This document shows positions 60,207-64,000 of a DNA stretch of 64,000 bases, piece after piece. Position 1 is the stretch's first letter. The number at the start of each line of letters is the position of its first letter. Below the pieces are notes generated by a model. The model saw only the letters and a list, made by a program, of their open reading frames with translations. It made no database searches and was not told where the DNA came from. The stretch is from Immersiella caudata. Its lineage: Eukaryota; Ascomycota; Sordariomycetes; Sordariales; Lasiosphaeriaceae. The DNA lies in the NCBI GenBank assembly GCA_030512335.1, contig JAULSU010000001.1, positions 4,526,001 to 4,590,000 of the forward strand. Direction: 5' to 3'. Both the position numbers and the translations under genes were made by a program.

Positions 60207-62234
60207 TGTCGCGAAGGGTTGAGAGAAGCTGTGTAAGGCTGTTGGGTTTGAGTGTTGTCGTCAAGCGGTGCCATGAGCTGGTTGACAGGTATCCTGGACA
60301 TGGCACTCAGTGTTTGGGCAAATTCGCGCGGGTGTTGTTTGTTTCACGGCGACCATTGGTCCCCTTTGAGGCTTGGCGGGTGACGACTCGACTTCAGACC
60401 GTTCCCGTGCCACGAGAGCCTCAAGTGCTCTTGGTCGGTTGTTTCCGGTTCAAATCTCTACGGTGTTTGAAGCTGGCCAAAGCTCGCTGAGCTGAAGGGA
60501 ATCTCAGGCTAGAATTTCGACTGCCAGTTCTATGTCTTGTCATTGACTTGCGATGGCCAGAATGTAGACCGGCAGGCGCGACCCCCTCTGGAAGACCCTG
60601 CGGGATCGGGATGGTCATATTTGGCAGGTGCGTCGCACAAGAATCGTCACAGGCTTCTCGAAGAAGCCAAGCCAAGCCCTCCCCGCCAAGGGCACTGGCG
60701 ATCGCTGCCAACCGATCGCCTGGGACAAAAACCCACATGTCTTCGAAACTTTTCTTTGAAGCTCATTGGAGTTGTAGCCTCGTAAAGCGCACAACAGCCC
60801 CCAATGCCGCTTCACCACTCAATTGTGGAATCCGGGGGCACTTCTTGGGACCCCTGACCCCTCCCGACCATTTATCGCCTGATGCGTGGAATGATGGTCA
60901 ATGTGTGTGCATCCTGGCTGCGTGACCCGCAGCCGGTTAGCCCGAGGCAGACAGCACTTCGCGCGCATCTCGGCACCAATTTGCCGTGATCTGGCGATGC
61001 GGGCACATCAGACATGACTTGCTATACAATCTAACCTCACGGGCGCCTGTCATGATGGCTTCGGGAAGGCTTCTTAAAAGGGGAAAAGAAGCATCAATGT
61101 GACGTGCAGAGCCAAGCACGGCTGCCAAGGACCCTCCCGGCCAGCCCTGTGGAGGGAAGCGAACCTCATGAGCTTGATTTTGCTTCGGATCCCAGAAAAC
61201 AGAAACAAAATAACGAAGAATCCTTCCGCGTTATCAACCGCAAGCGGTGTGACACTTTGTGCAGGCGGTTGGTCAGTCCATGCGGGATACGGATTCTCCC
61301 AATTGACAATCGGTCCTCCAGCCGCCTCTCCCACCCTGCTAGCCCTCGTCCTCCCACGCACACCCCAAAGGCGGGGGTAGTAGTCCGAGGGGGTGGTTGG
61401 CGGCTGTTCCGTGATGCTAACTCAAGCAGCTTACCTAGGTGATGAAAGCATTTTGGTGTTAAAACTGCTCGGATCGAAGAGGACGGTGTCCATGTCGCTG
61501 CCGGTGTGGCTGTGGTCTGCCGCGTCAGTCTCTCGAGGCCGCGGATCTGCGGGACTGGCGTCTCAGGGTCCACAAGGATACGGAGGCCCCACGAGTCATC
61601 GGGCGTGCGGCAACGGCGTTTTCCAGGAGCCAGGAAGCGAGGCTCGAGATTCGGTGCATGGTTCGATAGGTGGTTGCGAGGGGGGTCTCACCAGAACTCA
61701 CCCCTCCCGCCCCCGTCGGCTGCGTCGGTTCCAGAGCCGGGCCTGGGTGCTGGATGCTGCTGGATGCAGCTCTTGGGGGCGGCGTCGCCCGCTAACAAGT
61801 GGCGGGTGGGATGTGCGAAGCTCTTGTCCCCCCCTCGCTGCCCGCTCTGCACATTTCCTCCTCCCCTCTTGGCAAACGACCTGGGCCTTGGCATGCAAAG
61901 GCGAAAGCGCCTCCACGAAATCTTGGCTCAACTGCATCTCGACGCTCTCAACACAGCACCGGACGCTCGTCAGTGTCTCGGACGTGTGCGCAGCTCGCCC
62001 GCTGGATCGCGCCACGACCGATCCTGTTTGCATCGCATGGGATGCGAGGGGAGAGTCGGAACGGCTGTCCCGCACCCCATTTCCACAGTCAACGTGTGGA
62101 AATACCCAGACGCTCGACGCCAACTGAAGCACCCACTTTTCCTCCCTGACACGGTCGGGCACACGCACAAATCGCCATCGCCATCGCCGACGACTGCGCA
62201 GCACTGGCTGCGGGCCTGGGAGCAGTGAGCATAG
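60207..62234. promoter_or_regulatory. divergent promoter region F-box / palF
   Basis: 2.03 kb between divergent start codons. It contains a group of PacC-type hexamers (GCCARG) at 60666, 60671, 60685, 61111, 61124 and 61629. Long plus-strand open frames at 61393-62228 end just before the palF start and read as GC-rich leader, not protein. Confidence 0.45.
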
Positions 62235-64000
62235 ATGGGCCCCTACCAGAAGACCGCCGACAACAGCGCCGTCGCATCAGCCCCCGCGTCATCGTCAACA
62301 ACATCCGTGTCGCTGGAGGAGCACTCGGCGAGCCGCTCGTTCTTCTCGCGCTTCAGCATGCCCCTCCGGTCGCGTGCGCGAAACGTTGCCGACTTCCACA
62401 TCCGCCCGGCCGATCCTCACCGGAAGTACGCCGCTGGCGACCATGTGCAGGGCGCCGTGATCCTGACCGTGGTCAAGCCGGTCCGCATCACCCACCTCAC
62501 CGTGTCGCTGCATGGCTACGTTCGCGTCTACAAGAGCCCGAATGGCTCCGCAAATGAGCCGGCAATAAATCCGGTGGAGGTGCCCTCGGTCATTGGCCGC
62601 GCTGCGCGATTGAAGAACGCAGCCCATGGCTACGCGTCGTTGTTTCAGGATGAGCAGGTTCTCAGCTCGGATGGAAGGTTGGAGCCGGGGAGATACGAGT
62701 TCAACTTCAACCTTCTTTTCCCCGCGAAGGGTCTTCCAAGCAGCATAGACGTAAGTCGGATGCGCGCCCTTTTATTGTTTGGCTGCTAATCCAAGGGTCT
62801 AGTTCGAGCGGGGCACAATCTCGTACATGATTACCGCCACACTGACGCGCCCGACCTCGATAACCCCGACGACGAGCTGCGAGCGCAAAATATACCTAGT
62901 TGAGAAAGTCGATATCGGGCCCGTCCCCGTGCCACGATCGCGAACGATTTATCTAGAACCCATTTCCAAGCGGCCCAAAAAGAAGAGACCTCCCGGGGTG
63001 GAACGGGGACCAGGATCGACTGCATCTGAAACTACCCCAGAGCCTGCATCCGATATGGATTCTACTCGAGCGAACGAGAACTCGACCGAGGGCTCTTTGT
63101 CGGTAGTTGGAGAAGACACCGGTCAAGACTCGAGGGCCAACAACACCCGGAGTCCTGTGCAATCCGACATGCGAAGCGTCAGCGGCGAAAGCGCCGCTAG
63201 CACAGGGTCTGGCCCGACGAGAGCTGTTGAGGGAAACACTGCAGGAACATCTCCGTCTTCACCAGGAGGGACGCGCCAGACCACCTCGAAAGAAAGGACA
63301 ATTACGGCCACCATTGAACTGTTGAGAGGTGGTTGCCTGGCAGGAGATTTGGTGCCAGTGAAGATATCTGTCCAGCATATCCGGCGCATAAAAAGCATGC
63401 ATGGAGTTATAGTGACTCTGTATAGGCAGGGAAGGATAGATTCGGCACCAGTGCTGCCGGACATTAGAGAATTAACCAAAGAAGAGGCCAAACGACTGGA
63501 GAAGGAAGAGTACTACCCCAAGTCGAAAACTGGTCTCGGGGGTCTTTCACTATCGTCGGCGGGATCTTGCAGCGTATTCCGCAAGGACTTGTCGCAGGCT
63601 TTTACGCCCCTCATCATTGATCCGGCGACTCTCACGGCCAGCGTTACGACGTCGGTCCGGGTGCCCGAAGACGTCTTTCCCACCATCAAAGGCGTCCCGG
63701 GGGAGATGATTACTTTTAAATACAACATCGAGGTCATCGTCGATCTTGGAGGCAAACTTGCCAATCAGATTCAGACCAGCAAACCAACGGGGACCAGGGT
63801 AGGCTCCACAGCGGCGCCGTTGCTCGTTGGGAATCCATATGAAGCCGGTGCGGCTACCCTCGCATCTTGGAGCACAAGCATTATTGATACAGACCGACTC
63901 CGCCGTGAGAAGGGGGTCATATCAGTGGTGTTCGAGCTCGTTGTTGGGACGTTGGATACCAGCCGTTTGCGTGGGAAGAGCCAGCTGAAGCTCACGCCAT
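62235..64000 (+). CDS. palF: pH-response arrestin PalF/RIM8 (5' part)
   Basis: Exon 62235..62750 (172 codons), intron 62751..62802 (GTAAGT to TCTAG, 52 nt), then exon 2 from 62803 running off the window; about 571 residues are visible. After a Ser/Ala-rich start, RNVADFHIRPADPHRKYAAGD and HLTVSLHGYVRVYKSPNGS mark the arrestin N domain of PalF/Rim8. The arrestin C domain (about 350-560) follows a disordered Ser/Thr/Pro linker at about 245-345. In the Pal/Rim pathway this arrestin binds the 7-TM sensor PalH/Rim21 at the plasma membrane. It is ubiquitinated at alkaline pH and recruits ESCRT, leading to PacC activation. The C-terminal PY/ubiquitin region lies outside the window. Confidence 0.9.

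Noticed and set aside
61506..62228. Long plus-strand open frame ending just before the palF start codon
   Set aside because: The product is low-quality GC-rich sequence without domains. It lies in the expected palF leader and ends with a stop before the recognised start.

Overview
This is a gene-moderate window of a filamentous ascomycete nuclear genome. Small introns (47-88 nt, GTAAGT-type donors, CTGAC/CTAAC-like branch sites), CT-rich leaders, a single dispersed 5S rRNA gene of the Neurospora type, a HET-domain gene and the protein content all point to Sordariomycetes, probably close to Sordariales. No prokaryotic features, tRNAs, CRISPR arrays or intact transposons were seen.

Left third (0-19 kb): mostly housekeeping genes. 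In order: PP4 regulatory subunit R2 (-), a UPF0658 Golgi membrane protein (+), the GID ubiquitin-ligase RING subunit Rmd5/Gid2 (-), an STB6-like Sin3-binding-type protein (+), TIM10 (-), mitochondrial lysyl-tRNA synthetase (+) and a large F-box-like protein (-). TIM10 and the mitochondrial LysRS share a 0.5-kb divergent intergenic region.

Middle (18.7-38.6 kb): a 6.8-kb stretch with no recognisable gene, then an Ala/Glu/Pro-rich PH-domain protein of the fungal meu6 type (+), succinate-semialdehyde dehydrogenase (-), a secreted GH79 beta-glucuronidase (+) and a four-helix membrane protein of unknown function (-), then 3.9 kb of upstream region.

Right part (38.6-64 kb): a 1493-residue PAS/hybrid histidine kinase (+), a HET-WD40 protein with seven near-identical WD repeats and no NACHT domain (-), a short-chain dehydrogenase (+), a weak hypothetical gene (+), a phenol 2-monooxygenase-like flavoprotein with a GC-AG intron (+), the 5S rRNA gene, an F-box protein (-), and the 5' part of the pH-signalling arrestin palF/RIM8 (+), cut by the right edge.

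Neighbouring genes almost always lie on opposite strands, so most are paired as divergent promoters and convergent 3' ends. There is no evident operon or metabolic cluster. The most unusual locus is the HET-WD40 gene, whose repeat variation falls at the few propeller positions expected of a fungal allorecognition receptor, while the NTPase module usual in that class is missing.

All splice models were built by eye from reading frame, family similarity and splice consensus. No database search was run.
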